This document shows, piece after piece, positions 41,552 through 54,361 of a stretch of DNA of 64,000 nt. The position numbers were made by a program, and so were the translations under genes. The DNA comes from Siphonodentalium dalli (lineage: Eukaryota; Mollusca; Scaphopoda; Gadilida; Siphonodentaliidae): NCBI GenBank assembly GCA_032622095.1, contig CP136067.1:201682181-201746180 (forward strand), given 5' to 3'. Position 1 is the first letter of the stretch. Every line of letters begins with the position of its first letter. A model generated the notes under the pieces. It was not told the origin of the DNA and did no database searches. It was given only the letters and a program-made list of their open reading frames with translations.

Positions 41552-44500
41552 AAAATTCTTACATGAGAAAAAATATTTCTTACATGAGAAAAAATTCTTA
41601 CGATATCTTGCTAATTTGCATATTAAAAACCTCACGTGAGATTCTAACGTGAGATTCTAACGTGAGAATCTAACGTGAGATTCTCATGAGAATTATGTTA
41701 GGACATTTTGGTAAGGGTGCAGTTGAAAAATCCTGCCCACCTTTCCCATTACGTAATAATTGTAATTACTTGGGAGGATTGGTGCCAACAGGGGATTATT
41801 CGGTTGTTCAAGGGTTTTGGCACTTTTTTCTGCCTGTCAAAGAAGCGCATGCAAGGTGATGAAATCTGTTCGGACATTAAATGTTGATAAGAGGTCTAGT
41901 GTGAAAATGTGCATTCAGTCTGGAAAAGATCGTTAACGAAAATTATTCCATGTTCTTTCCATGTCCGTAGATTCAGTGTTGAACCTTTTATTTTAAAATG
42001 TTCATTATTCCATAAAATTGAAGACAGTAAGTGTAGGGTCTCTTTTTCTGATATCAATAGCTCAGACCAGGTAATAAGGACATCTCTCCAGAAAGATTCT
42101 GGATACGGGCAGAATATTGTTTTAAGTATTGGCCTCCATATGTGAGAAAGAGGGGATCTTCGTCTATTGGTAAATCTACAAGGGGTACCATTTCGGTAAA
42201 ATTTGGCAAATCCACGTTATTTTCATAGATGAGTTGAAAGCTTCAACATCAACCATTTTCAGGCCCCCTGCAAATAAAATAAAATAGTCCCCTTTTAAGT
42301 CATCTGAGGTCAAAGGCATTATCAAGATATTCCCCTGGTCAGGTGACCCATGTATACCAATTTTCCTACATATCTTCTACGCTGATAAGGAAAACTCTTT
42401 ATTGCCCATATCTGTTATTTGTGCCCCTTCAATTCATCTGAGGTCAACTGTACCTATCCCATGACACCGCTTGGGCCAATATACACATGTGAACCAATTT
42501 TCAATGACCAGATTTTAACCATATTGGGTATATAATTAATTATTCAGTGAAATTAATAGATAGCTCCTGTTAAGACATCTATCCCAAGGCACTCCCTGTG
42601 TCAACTGACCCATGTATACAAATATTCAACAAATATCCACCAGTTTTGTCCAGACAGATAACAAACAAATAAAAATTGAGCTTTATTAGTATAGATGGAA
42701 GGATATTAAATCATTTCAAGATACCTGAAACTCCAGTGGATAACTGCAGAGAAATTTAGAAAGTGGTGAAGAAATAGTATGAATCACAGTTTGACATAAT
42801 TAACATATAGTACCAAACATTATACATAATTATGCTCTTACAGGTTAAATGACAGGTTAATTGATAATACTTTTATTGTGTATAATATAAGACCATATTA
42901 ACAATACAAAATGCGTATTTTCAAAACAAAAACAATACAAATAGCACTATTACATGATTGTATATAAATCACTCAAAACATTTTAAAACTTAATCTAAGA
43001 GTTGCCATCACTGAAATATCTGTATACACCCATCAGTAAGCCTGTCCCTGAGAATAAGCCCGGGCTATGTTTTTCGCTCTGAAAAACATCACGGGTTCAC
43101 GGGTGGTTCTCGTAGATAAGCCCACCCCAATTTTTAGAATGAAGAGGGCGAGTATACATTAATGTCAGGTTAACTCTGAAAGATGATAACAATTCATGCA
43201 CAAAAATAGCCTTAATACATCTAATTGCCATTGCCAACTCATTAATACAACCTGCCCTTTTGAATTTCAGAAAATGCTGTATTACAATATATAAGATATT
43301 TATGTCTTATTTTAAATATTTAATCTAACATAATAATACACAAAATAACTTATTCTAACTAAATAAAATATTATGATTCATATAAAACATGACATTAGAT
43401 TAGGACTATGTGGGGGTTCTCAAAGGTAAGCCCAGTCCAGAGTTTTTGTGTAAAAAAAACAAATTATAGCCCTCCCCCGGGCTTACTGATGGGTGTAATA
43501 TCAGAGATGTCATTAAAACTTATTAATTGATTAGGTGATGCATCATAATGGGTATGGGTATCAAAAGGCTCTAATGGCAGTGCACTATCAAAAATCACTA
43601 TCAAATATTATAAAAGAGAAATGAGCATTGACACTAAAGGCACTTACAGACAGCGACACGAACAATGCGAACTATTAGCACAAAATATTCTCGTGGAAAT
43701 TCGTCATCATACATTGTGGGTTATTCTTGATTGTTTTGCGTTTTCAAATGGCAACTTTGCAGTCATCGCAGATGGTATATATCTTTTTTATTTCCCAAGG
43801 GGCTGTGGGCTCATTGGTCCAAATGCATATACGTTCATAACACTGAAATAGTCTTTTTAATGCCTTCTAATAAAAAAAAAAAAATGCAAATTAAACAAGA
43901 GGTGTGCACTCGCGTGCTAGCATACCCCCACTGTGGCAATATTCAACCCGCATTATCCGTAAACCCAACAAAAAAGATTTTTAACTTTAAAGAAAAATTT
44001 GGATTAATAATATCGATATGGTGTCGCAAGAAGCTTGTACAGAAAAAAATATTCAAATTGGTTATATTTGTTCGAATGATTGCAGAAACCCAAAAAATGG
44101 TAGAAAATGAGGCGTAACTTAAAAACAAAAGTCGGACCGAAACGCAATTAGCATCATGCGGAGAGGCAGTCCTAAGGAGATTGCATACAAAAAATTATTG
44201 AAATCGGTTCAAAGTTGTTCGAGTTATGAGGTCGGACGGACGGACACACGGAGGGAGAAAGCATGACGGACACACGCAGTCAATCCAGTATACCCCCCAT
44301 TTTCTTCGAAAGTTGGGGTATAATAAGTTACCAAATTTGACTCATATATCAATATAAGTTTAGAGGATTGCAAGCTATGTGTATAGCATATCTGGTCATG
44401 AAGTAGCATCGTTTTGATGTCAAAATTTAAACGTTGAACCATTCAAATGAATTCGTACAAAACACCAGTATTTGAGATCGCCACAAGCCAAGAAAAAAAC

Positions 44501-45993
44501 CCGCAAGATACATGTAGTTGCAAAAGTCATATTTAAGGAACATGTCCATATCTGAGCAAAACTCGCATGCGAATGAATCAACTGTGACACGATCACACCA
44601 GTCGGCAGTCGCCACTTAGATACGCCCTCACTCGAGATTATTTACAGCTCAACACTTTGACTGATTGTTTGAAAATCTAAACCGCGATGAAGAAAAGACG
44701 GATTCGTCATCTCAAGTTTAGCCTCGGTGAAGCTGGTTTAGCTGGATCGCCTAATTAGATGGTTTAGTTGCCGGTTTAAAATATCAAAATTGACAAAAAC
44801 TTATCCCCACACACTTTAATGGCGTGAGTGCTTCTCGCTTATAAATTTCCAATCAAAATATGCTCGCTGTCGTAATTATTGATTCTTGCAATCAATAAAA
44901 TGAGGCGGTCTGCATTAGAAAAGTACTATTAATTATCTCGACGATACAGAGACATCACTGCTAAACCATTGGTCTGGCTGGACCAGTTTTAAACCAGAGA
45001 TGACGAATGTGGCACTTAGACCTGCGGTCTCGGGTTTAAACCACAGATTTTGCTGACTCACAGTGATTTAAACCTAGAGGTTTATGTAGATCAGGTTTAA
45101 ACCACAGGCACTTTGTAGAAAACAGTGTTTACATAATATATATATAAAGGTATATTTTCATAATACTTTTGCTACAAGCTCCCCGTGGTTTAAACCTGAG
45201 ATGATGAATCCATCCCTTACGGGGTGGATTACAAATGATAAATCATGGTGAAGGGAATCTGCACTATCGCATACTTCAGAAACACAACGAAGTGTTGAAG
45301 CGATACTCGCCATTGATCGATTGGGCACTTGGAATTATGGTATAATCGATGACCCCGAGAATTTAACGAGATAGTGAATATCGTCAGGACATAGATTGAT
45401 TCCACAACTGCATTGCAATGCGAATGATGAAATATCCCTTGGTTAGTGACAAATGAGCGATTTCGATGAATTATTATAGAATGTTACATTATCCATAGGA
45501 GGCTGAGACAATGTACTCGGTAAATAGGATATCAATTTGAGTGACACTCAGGTCTTCAATATGATCCTAATCCATTGTGGGTTGTGTGTCTACAGTTGCA
45601 CAAGTTTGCTACAATTTGGTCCCTTGATATAATTGTGTCGCAAGGGAAAGTCATTTTACAGTCATGGAATATAAGTAGTGGCTCACCTTGTCAATTGTCA
45701 TTCTGTTTATCACGATTAATCCGTTCCACCAATAATGAAGTATTTATTTATTTACAACTGCGTATACATTAGACGTTATAATATGATACATGAACATCAT
45801 AAACACATTAGTTCGATAAAAGATGATAATTGGGTTTTACATATTGAGATGTATCAATCAATCTAGTGGGTTGGACTAAGATCTCGAGGACACCTGGCTA
45901 TCATATCTCCATGAAGATACAGATGTTTCAAAGAAATTTCCAGGTGCTCCTCTGTTCATGGTGCTATATATTGGCTAAATATTCTTAGTTTCT
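41552..45993 (+). repeat. macrosatellite copy 9 (4442 bp)
   Basis: Group 7-9 variants are present. A 22-nt deletion near 41588 removes one CATGTGAG repeat of the 5-prime palindromic block, consistent with slippage between short repeats. It is the last copy carrying segment B (45656-45991). Confidence 0.95.
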
Positions 45994-48900
45994 AAAATTC
46001 TTACATGAGAAAAAATATTTCTTACATGAGGAAAGATTCTTTCTCATGTGAGAAAAAATTCTTACGATATCTTGCTAATTTGCATATTAAAAACCTCACG
46101 TGAGATTCTAACGTGAGATTCTAACGTGAGAATCTAACGTGAGATTCTCATGAGAATTATGTTAGGACATTTTGGTAAGGGTGCAGTTGAAAAATCCTGC
46201 CCACCTTTCCCATTACGTAATAATTGTAATTACTTGGGAGGATTGGTGCCAACAGGGGATTATTCGGTTGTTCAAGGGTTTTGGCACTTTTTTCTGCCTG
46301 TCAAAGAAGCGCATGCAAGGTGATGAAATCTGTTCGGACATTAAATGTTGATAAGAGGTCTAGTGTGAAAATGTGCATTCAGTCTGGAAAAGATCGTTAA
46401 CGAAAATTATTCCATGTTCTTTCCATGTCCGTAGATTCAGTGTTGAACCTTTTATTTTAAAATGTTCATTATTCCATAAAATTGAAGACAGTAAGTGTAG
46501 GGTCTCTTTTTCTGATATCAATAGCTCAGACCAGGTAATAAGGACATCTCTCCAGAAAGATTCTGGATACGGGCAGAATATTGTTTTAAGTATTGGCCTC
46601 CATATGTGAGAAAGAGGGGATCTTCGTCTATTGGTAAATCTACAAGGGGTACCATTTCGGTAAAATTTGGCAAATCCACGTTATTTTCATAGATGAGTTG
46701 AAAGCTTCAACATCAACCATTTTCAGGCCCCCTGCAAATAAAATAAAATAGTCCCCTTTTAAGTCATCTGAGGTCAAAGGCATTATCAAGATATTCCCCT
46801 GGTCAGGTGACCCATGTATACCAATTTTCCTACATATCTTCTACGCTGATAAGGAAAACTCTTTATTGCCCATATCTGTTATTTGTGCCCCTTCAATTCA
46901 TCTGAGGTCAACTGTACCTATCCCATGACACCGCTTGGGCCAATATACACATGTGAACCAATTTTCAATGACCAGATTTTAACCATATTGGGTATATAAT
47001 TAATTATTCAGTGAAATTAATAGATAGCTCCTGTTAAGACATCTATCCCAAGGCACTCCCTGTGTCAACTGACCCATGTATACAAATATTCAACAAATAT
47101 CCACCAGTTTTGTCCAGACAGATAACAAACAAATAAAAATTGAGCTTTATTAGTATAGATGGAAGGATATTAAATCATTTCAAGATACCTGAAACTCCAG
47201 TGGATAACTGCAGAGAAATTTAGAAAGTGGTGAAGAAATAGTATGAATCACAGTTTGACATAATTAACATATAGTACCAAACATTATACATAATTATGCT
47301 CTTACAGGTTAAATGACAGGTTAATTGATAATACTTTTATTGTGTATAATATAAGACCATATTAACAATACAAAATGCGTATTTTCAAAACAAAAACAAT
47401 ACAAATAGCACTATTACATGATTGTATATAAATCACTCAAAACATTTTAAAACTTAATCTAAGAGTTGCCATCACTGAAATATCTGTATACACCCATCAG
47501 TAAGCCTGTCCCTGAGAATAAGCCCGGGCTATGTTTTTCGCTCTGAAAAACATCACGGGTTCACGGGTGGTTCTCGTAGATAAGCCCACCCCAATTTTTA
47601 GAATGAAGAGGGCGAGTATACATTAATGTCATGTTAACTCTGAAAGATGATAACAATTCATGCACAAAAATAGCCTTAATAAATCTAATTGCCAACTCAT
47701 TAATACAACCTGCCCTTTGCATTTCAGAAAATGCTGTATTACAATATATAAGATATTTATGTCTTATTTTAAATATTTAATCTAACATAATAATACACAA
47801 AATAACTTATTCTAACTAAATAAAATAACATATATTATGATTCATATAAAACATGACATTATATTAGGACTATGTGGGGGTCCTCAAAGGTAAGCCCAGT
47901 CCAGAATTTTTGTGTAAAAAAAAAATTATAGCCCTCCCCCGGACTTACTGATGGGTGTAATATCAGAGATGTCATTAAAACTTATTAATTGATTAGGTGA
48001 TGCATCATAATGGGTATGGGTATCAAAAGGCACTAATGGCAGTGCACTATCAAAAATCACTATCAAATATTATAAAAGAGTAATGAGCATTGACACTAAA
48101 GGCACTTATGCGAACTATTAGCACAAAATATTCTCGTGGAAATTCGTCATCATACATTGTGGGTTATTCTTGTTTGTTTTGCGTTTTCAAATGGCAACTT
48201 TGCAGTCATCGCAGATGGGATATATCTTTTTTATTTCCCAAGGGGCTGTGGGCTCATTGGTCCAAATGCATATACGTTCATAACACTGAAAGTCTTTTTA
48301 ATGCCTTCTAATAAAAAAAAAAAAATGCAAATTAAACAAGAGGTGTGCACTGATCGCGTGCTAGCATACCCCCACTGTGGCAATATTCAACCCGCATTAT
48401 CCGTAAACCCAACAAAAAAGATTTTTAACTTTAAAGAAAAATTTGGATTAATAATATCGATATGGTGTCGCAAGACTTAGCTTGTACAGAAAAACATATT
48501 CAAATTGGTTCATATTTGTTCCAATGATTGCAGAAACCCAAAAAATGGTAGAAAATGAAACGCAACCTTAACATCTAAGATGGCTTTTGTCGAGTGTTTC
48601 GTCAGTCAAACCAAACTTCTGCTAAGAAGGCACACAACTCCAGGGAAAAAAACATCCACAAAAAAAATCCCAATTTTCTAAGTCAAAAATGAAGTGTAAT
48701 ATTACGAAGAACAGCCTGAGCCAATCCCTAGCCGCATCATGTAGAGAGGGTATTGTGAGAAGCATGTATACCAAAAATTATTGAAATCGGTTCATATTTG
48801 TTAAAGTTATTAAGTCGGACAGAATTTTCTAAGTCGAAAATGAGGCGTAACTTAAAAACAAAAGTCGGACCGAAACGCAATTAGCATCATGCAGAGAGGC

Positions 48901-50543
48901 AATCCTAAGGAGATTGCATACAAAAAATTATTGAAATCGGTTCATAGTTGTTTGAGTTATGAGGTCGGACGGACGGACAAACGGTCACACAAAATAAGTC
49001 GAAAATGAGCCGTAACTTAAAAAAAAAAAGTCGGACTGCACCGCAATTAGCATCATGCGGAGAGGCAGTCCTAAGGAGATTGCATACACAAAATTATTGA
49101 AATCGGTTCAAAGTTGTTCGAGTTATGAGGTCGGACGGACGGACACACGGAGGGAGAAAGCATGACGGACAGACCCAGTCAATCCAGTATACCCCCCCAT
49201 TTTCTTCGAAAGTTGGGGTATAATAAGTTACCAAATTTGACTCATATATCAATATAAGTTTAGGATTGCAAGCTATGTGTATAGCATATCTGGTCATGAA
49301 GTAGCATCGTTTTGATGTCAAAATTTAAACGTTGAACCATTCAAATGAATTCGTACAAAACACCAGTATTTGAGATCGCCACAAGCCAAGAAAAAAACCC
49401 ACAAGATACATGTAGTTGCAAAAGTCATATTTAAGGAACATGTCCATATCTGAGCAAAACTCGCATGCGAATGAATCAACTGTGACACGATCACACCAGT
49501 CGGCAGTCGCCACTTAGATACGCCCTCACTCGAGATTATTTACAGCTCAACACTTTGATTGATTGTTTGAAAATCTAAACCGCGATGAAGAAAAGACGGA
49601 TTCGTCATCTCAAGTTTAGCCTCGGTGAAGCTGGTTTAGCTGGATCGCCTAATTAGATGGTTTAGTTGCCGGTTTAAAATATCAAAATTGACAAAAACTT
49701 ATCCCCACACGCTTTAATGGTGTGAGTGCTTCTCGCTTATAAATTTCCAATCAAAATATGCTCGCTGTCGTAATTATTGATTCTTGCAATCAATAAAATG
49801 AGGCGGTCTGCATTAGAAAAGTACTATTAATTATCTCGACGATACAGAGACATCACTGCTAAACCATTGGTCTGGCTGGACCAGTTTTAAACCAGAGATG
49901 ACGAATGTGGCACTTAGACCTGCGGTCTCGGGTTTAAACCACAAATTTGGCTGACTCACAGTGATTTAAACCTAGAGGTTTATGTAGATCAGGTTTAAAC
50001 CACAGGCACTTTGTAGAAAACAGTGTTTACATAATATATATATAAAGGTATATTTTCATAATACTTTTGCTACAAGCTCCCCGTGGTTTAAACCTGAGAT
50101 GATGAATCCATCCCTTACGGGGTGGAATACAAATGATAAATCATGGTGAAGGGAATCTGCACTATCGCATACTTCAGAAACACAACGAAGTGTTGAAGCG
50201 ATACTCGCCATTGATCGATTGGGCACTTGGAATTATGGTATAATCGATGACCCCGAGAATTTAACGAGATAGTGAATATCATCAGGACCTAGATTGATTC
50301 CACAACTGCATTGCAATGCGAATGATGAAATATCCCTTGGTTAGTGACAAATGAGCGATTTCGATGAATTATTATAGAATGTTACATTATCCATAGGAGG
50401 CTGAGACAATGTACTCGGTAAATAGGATATCAATTTGAGTGACACTCAGGTCTTCAGTATGATCCTAATCCATTGTGGGTTGTGTGTCTACAGTTGCACA
50501 AGTTTGCTACAATTTGGTCCCTTGATATAATTGTGTCGCAAGG
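45994..50543 (+). repeat. macrosatellite copy 10, right-edge, mosaic and longer, without segment B
   Basis: The first 1.6 kb is essentially the array consensus. From about 47630 on, substitutions and indels become frequent: a loss of about 21 nt near 48108, an insertion of about 450 bp in the element at 48366-49221, and many single changes. Homology stops at GTCGCAAGG (50535-50543), where unique sequence begins; the equivalent point in copy 1 is 9977. The abrupt change in divergence suggests that homogenisation reached only the proximal part of this terminal copy. Confidence 0.95.
48366..49221. mobile_element. long form of the ATACCCC element (copy 10 only)
   Basis: This is 856 bp against about 400 bp in copies 1-9. 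A TTGAAATCGGTTCA landmark appears three times (48781, 48931 and 49097), once per submodule of 150-166 bp, each followed by a GTCGGACGGAC-type tract. The short form reads like submodule 2 at its left (GGACCGAAACG) and submodule 3 at its right (GCGGAGAGGCAGTCC), so it probably arose from the long form by recombination between submodules. Copy 10 therefore likely preserves the older state. Confidence 0.7.
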
Positions 50544-51970
50544 AAGAATTGTTTTTGGTACATCTCTTATTGGATAGAAACTTCAAGGTAGTGTGATATC
50601 CAAAATACTGAGGGCATTTGCAGTAAATGTGGTGTTTTTATAAGTTTTCCCCATTCCTTAGGTGCTCATTGATCTAAACAGTATCTAGAGAAACTTTACC
50701 TGTCACATTTAAATGAAAGCACAACAATACAGGACTTCAGTTTCTTAAATGACACTTTTTGAAAGACTAGTGGAAAATATGACTATAAAATATAAATATA
50801 TGAACAATGAATATCAAATTTTGTGACTTGTATATAAAGGCAAATGTTTAACAACTCTTACCATATTCATTTAAGATGGAGATGCACGTTTTGCAAAAAA
50901 TACAGCCAAATAAGGCAAGAGATTTTCAACAAAGTATTTCTCTGGATCTATCTGGCCAAAAAACTTGAATTTCACATATCATCATCTTCATTGTTTGCAG
51001 AATCTGAGCAATTATTAAGAGGTGACAAAAACAATGGATTATAAATCATTTGGGAGGTTGAAAATAATATTTTCTGTGTTAAATTGTCCCTTTCGGTACC
51101 AAGAACTGCTATACTAATAATTTCACACAACACTCCAATAACCAAACAGCTTTGTGTCGTGGATCCATTATGTTAGATTGCATAATATAGTGTCATACCC
51201 CCATATATTATAATGAAGAATAAAGCAATCACAAATATTCCAGCCCAATGAAACCAACTGTTGATATGCAGTGTTGGCCACTCAAGCAGGGAGAAATCAA
51301 CTGAAATTAGACCATAGTGTTAAGAGATATGGTGGTCAGCTTAACTTGGTTATGAAGCCATGACCCAAAACTCATCTCAGCCCAATTATTCATTGAACAA
51401 CATGAATGACATGAAAATTCTCAAATATAGAAAATTATTTGTGGGTAGTTGTCTTTCTAAGTGAAAATATTCATAAAATTTCATGAATCAAGAATAATTA
51501 AGTCTCCTCTCATGATCTCCAGATATGATATCATGGATATATGAAATGCACTTTGAAACAAATCTAATTTACAGAAGTTCTTGGTACCTGAAAACAGTGA
51601 AATTTTAAATATTTTCCATGGCATAAAAGTGAAGTAAATGAGATTATAATAACCAATTGTTCGATGGTTCTTAAATATTATATCATAATAATCACAACAA
51701 CATAATGTTTATAAACCAATGTCAATGATATTGCATCACAAAGTTGCATAGTTAGTTCATATTGAGACAAATTACGGGAAGCAATACATTTTAATTGAAA
51801 ATCCAACTCAAAATGAACATATGTCCCATTTGAGGTCGTATTCGATGCCAATGCGTCTCTACTCGATCTCTAGTGATCGTCTGCTGATTTGACTGAAATA
51901 TGACATAACAGCCATTCACCTACTGTTATCATGAAAAAGGTTGTTGGTGAATACACTGGGCAATAAATCA
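50544..51970. other. right flank of the array, AT-rich, one possible transposase fragment
   Basis: The sequence changes abruptly from array to unique DNA. Apart from the short open frame at 50868-51044 there is no exon-like or element-like structure I can support. Confidence 0.5.
50868..51044 (+). pseudogene. possible ISXO2/IS1595-type transposase N-terminal fragment
   Basis: The frame reads HLRWRCTFCKKYSQIR and continues for about 40 residues to a stop. The W-R-C-x2-C-K-K-x-S-x-I-R arrangement resembles the zinc-binding start of ISXO2-like transposases, which are common as single-copy or pseudogenised genes in invertebrate genomes. The residues expected next in that family (a G-S-F-F-like stretch) are not clear, and the frame ends without the catalytic DDE-type core. 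It could be coincidence in AT-rich DNA. Confidence 0.25.
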
Positions 51971-52591
51971 CAGTGGATCAACGGACACTAATGAAAAACA
52001 GAAGTCGCAGAATCCGAGGTGAGCAATTTGTGTTGCCAAAGTTTGCAGACACTTTCTGACACTGTTTTTGCTGCTAATAAGCACATTTGGACACCACTTC
52101 TAAACAGTTTAAGGTAAGTGAATATTTTGTCACTAATATTCGACCCCCGACGATCAGTTAGAATCACTAATATTCGACCCCCGACGATCAGTTAGAATCA
52201 CTAATATTCGACCCCCGACGATCAGTTAGAATCACTAATATTCGACCCCCGACGATCAGTTAGAATCACTAATATTCGACCCCGACGATCAGTTAGAATC
52301 ACTAATATTCGACCCCCGACGATCAGTTAGAATCAGTTGTCAGTGCTCTATCACAGAAAAAAAAATGCAATTTAATCATTGCCGCATCACGATTTCTTCC
52401 ACAAAATATTCCAGAAAATGTATATATTCACAATTATCTCAGACACTTTTCGCCACAACCATTATACCGATTGAAACGCCTGTCCTTGTCCCACAAATGC
52501 AAATATTCAGTTTGGTCATGGAATGTCTCACTATTCCAAATTTCCAATTTATATACAGGTACCCGCTTCAAAATTACTGTCCGGTTAGTCC
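51971..52591 (+). repeat. inverted-duplication arm 1 (exon-like segment with splice donor and acceptor)
   Basis: This segment matches the reverse complement of 60418-60856 over its length, apart from the 34-bp minisatellite expansion. Both arms contain AAACAGTTTAAG|GTAAGTGA (52104-52123 here), a near-consensus splice donor, and both end with TATACAG|GTAC, an acceptor-like sequence. It may be the 5-prime region of a duplicated gene, with a first exon before 52115 and an intron holding the minisatellite. The open frame starting at the ATG at 52365 is closed by a stop in the other arm, so I do not call it a CDS. Confidence 0.75.
52130..52332 (+). repeat. 34-bp minisatellite, six copies
   Basis: Units start at 52130, 52164, 52198, 52232, 52266 and 52299; the fifth lacks one C. 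Each holds TATTCGACCCCCGACGATCA followed by GTTAGAA. There are no variable spacers, so it is a plain tandem repeat. The other arm of the inverted duplication has a single, more diverged version of this sequence, so the expansion happened after the duplication. Confidence 0.95.
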
Positions 52592-54361
52592 CAAAAATTA
52601 GTTGCTAAATATTTGTCCGCTTATTCGTGAATCGACTGAAGAGTACCCTCAACACTTTTTCGCAGATTATATATGCTCTTCATTTTATTTTTGTGTGGCG
52701 ATTACGGTTATGGTGTCCAGGATCTTTACATTTCCCCAGCTACATGATCTTTAAGCGGTGTCTTATACACGATACACTGAAACTAATATCCAATCCTTAA
52801 TATTGTTCTAGATATTTCTTTATCATAATCGACTGAATAATGTGTCATTGAAATGTAATATGACGATTAAGGCATAAGAAAAAGTTTACATCAAAATTAT
52901 CCAATAAAAAAAAATCAGGAGGGGACTAAAACTGGTATATGGGGTGTATATACATGTATAACCATTTTTATATTGGCCCAATTTCCAGTGCAAAAAAAGA
53001 CATTATTTTATAATTTCAGGTGCTATATACTTTTGACGACATGACCACATATCTTCAGCTGGCGGCTTTTCTGAGGCAATTGGCCATGTAATTCTATAAC
53101 ATCCAAGTGAACGTTTGTAACTAAAGGTTCGCGTAACAAATCAGGAAAATACCACCAAAATTGTATGGACGCTTCATCGCGGAGGATGTTGTATACTAGG
53201 ATATGAACGATAAACTGCTTAATTTACCATTCACCAGTAGCATGCAGGGTGATTAGGCAACTGACTATAAATTTCTCTAAATTAGCATTCAAATATCTGT
53301 CAGGAATCAGCCATGTATTTCACAGCTCTAATATTTAAGCGATAACACGAATCTTCAATACACACATATCAGTAATTCCAAAATTTGTCACCCAAAAATT
53401 CAAAATAGATGGCCATCTATGAGGAATTTCATGGCAATTTGCCAGACAATTTTTGCTATCTGCGTGAACGTAGCATAACAGACAGACGGATGCACGGACA
53501 TGCAACTAAAACGATGAGACAAATTTCCTTTCAAAAGGGGGGTAAGGGAAATATATGGTATTGATTCTATATCCATATGAAACAGGTTTTGCAGTTCATT
53601 ATAAGTTTATAACTATGGAATTATGGAAAGCCATTTAAAATTTCCTCATTATCTGATTGGATATCAATAAATGGGTATTTCTTTCTTCTGGTAGCTGGAA
53701 AGTTTTTACATGCATTGCCCACTTGTGTATACCAATTACCATATATCATCTTTTAGTTGAACATGTGTATGTTCGTGTGTGGTACTATATGTGCAGCCTG
53801 TCATCACAATGACATGTATGAATTGTTACAATGTGGTATGTGCACAAATTTTTTGCCATATGCCGATTTATTTACAAATAAAGTGAACAAATTTGATATT
53901 ATATTTTCTATGTTATGTATTCCAATTAAATTTCCAGTGGGAAAAAAACAAGACAGTCAATGACTGGGTCGCTCACCAGACTTTAAAGACTGAGGAGACT
54001 GGGACTCTGAAGACTAAAAGAGTTAGTACTTGTCAAATTTACCTCACAATAAGTAGCTAGAACTATACACTCAGCTTAAAAATTGAAGTGTTCACATTGA
54101 TATACATACACATTCTTAATTCAATTAGTTCATATGTTGTGTATGTGTGTTGGAAGACAAAATTGTGTTGCAATAATATATCAGAAGATTTTTTTAAATA
54201 TGAAAAGTGTATGTTATCGGGAACTGATTGTACAGGTAGTTCATACTCAAAGTTAAACAGTAGGATAAAACAGAAAGGTTTTAAATAACCATACCAATCA
54301 TTTAAAGAAAAGATTTTTTTTCAGTGGAATTTTTTCCTCATCAGAATATAATTATAAAATA
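52592..54361. other. intergenic stretch with one repeat-like tail
   Basis: From about 52905 to 53560 the sequence ends in ACAGACAGACGGATGCACGG (53478-53497), which looks like the tail of a dispersed non-autonomous repeat, but no terminal repeats were found. A perfect 16-bp palindrome ATAGATGGCCATCTAT lies at 53405-53420. A block near 54013-54056 resembles 57598-57640. No gene is visible. Confidence 0.4.

Larger units (their letters stand above)
5865..50543 (+). repeat. macrosatellite: ten direct copies of a unit of about 4.46 kb
   Basis: Identical landmark sequences recur at a spacing of 4464, 4464, 4465, 4468, 4455, 4455, 4464, 4433 and 4464 bases. Units are nearly identical apart from scattered substitutions and small indels that are specific to single copies or shared by neighbours. 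Copies 1-9 have structure A (about 4.12 kb) plus B (336 bp); copy 10 has A only and is followed by unique sequence. Differences between copies argue against a simple assembly duplication. Frames inside the unit are short and not conserved in reading phase, so a protein-coding role is unlikely. Confidence 0.97.

Noticed and set aside
5865-50543. rDNA, histone or snRNA gene cluster
   Set aside because: No conserved 18S/28S/5S, histone or U-RNA sequence is visible in the unit on either strand.
5865-50543. Assembly artefact producing identical copies
   Set aside because: Copies carry distinct indels and substitutions with a neighbour-sharing pattern. The exact copy number could still be wrong.
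52130-52332. CRISPR-like direct repeats of 34 bp
   Set aside because: The units are contiguous with no spacers, in a eukaryotic context, so this is a minisatellite.
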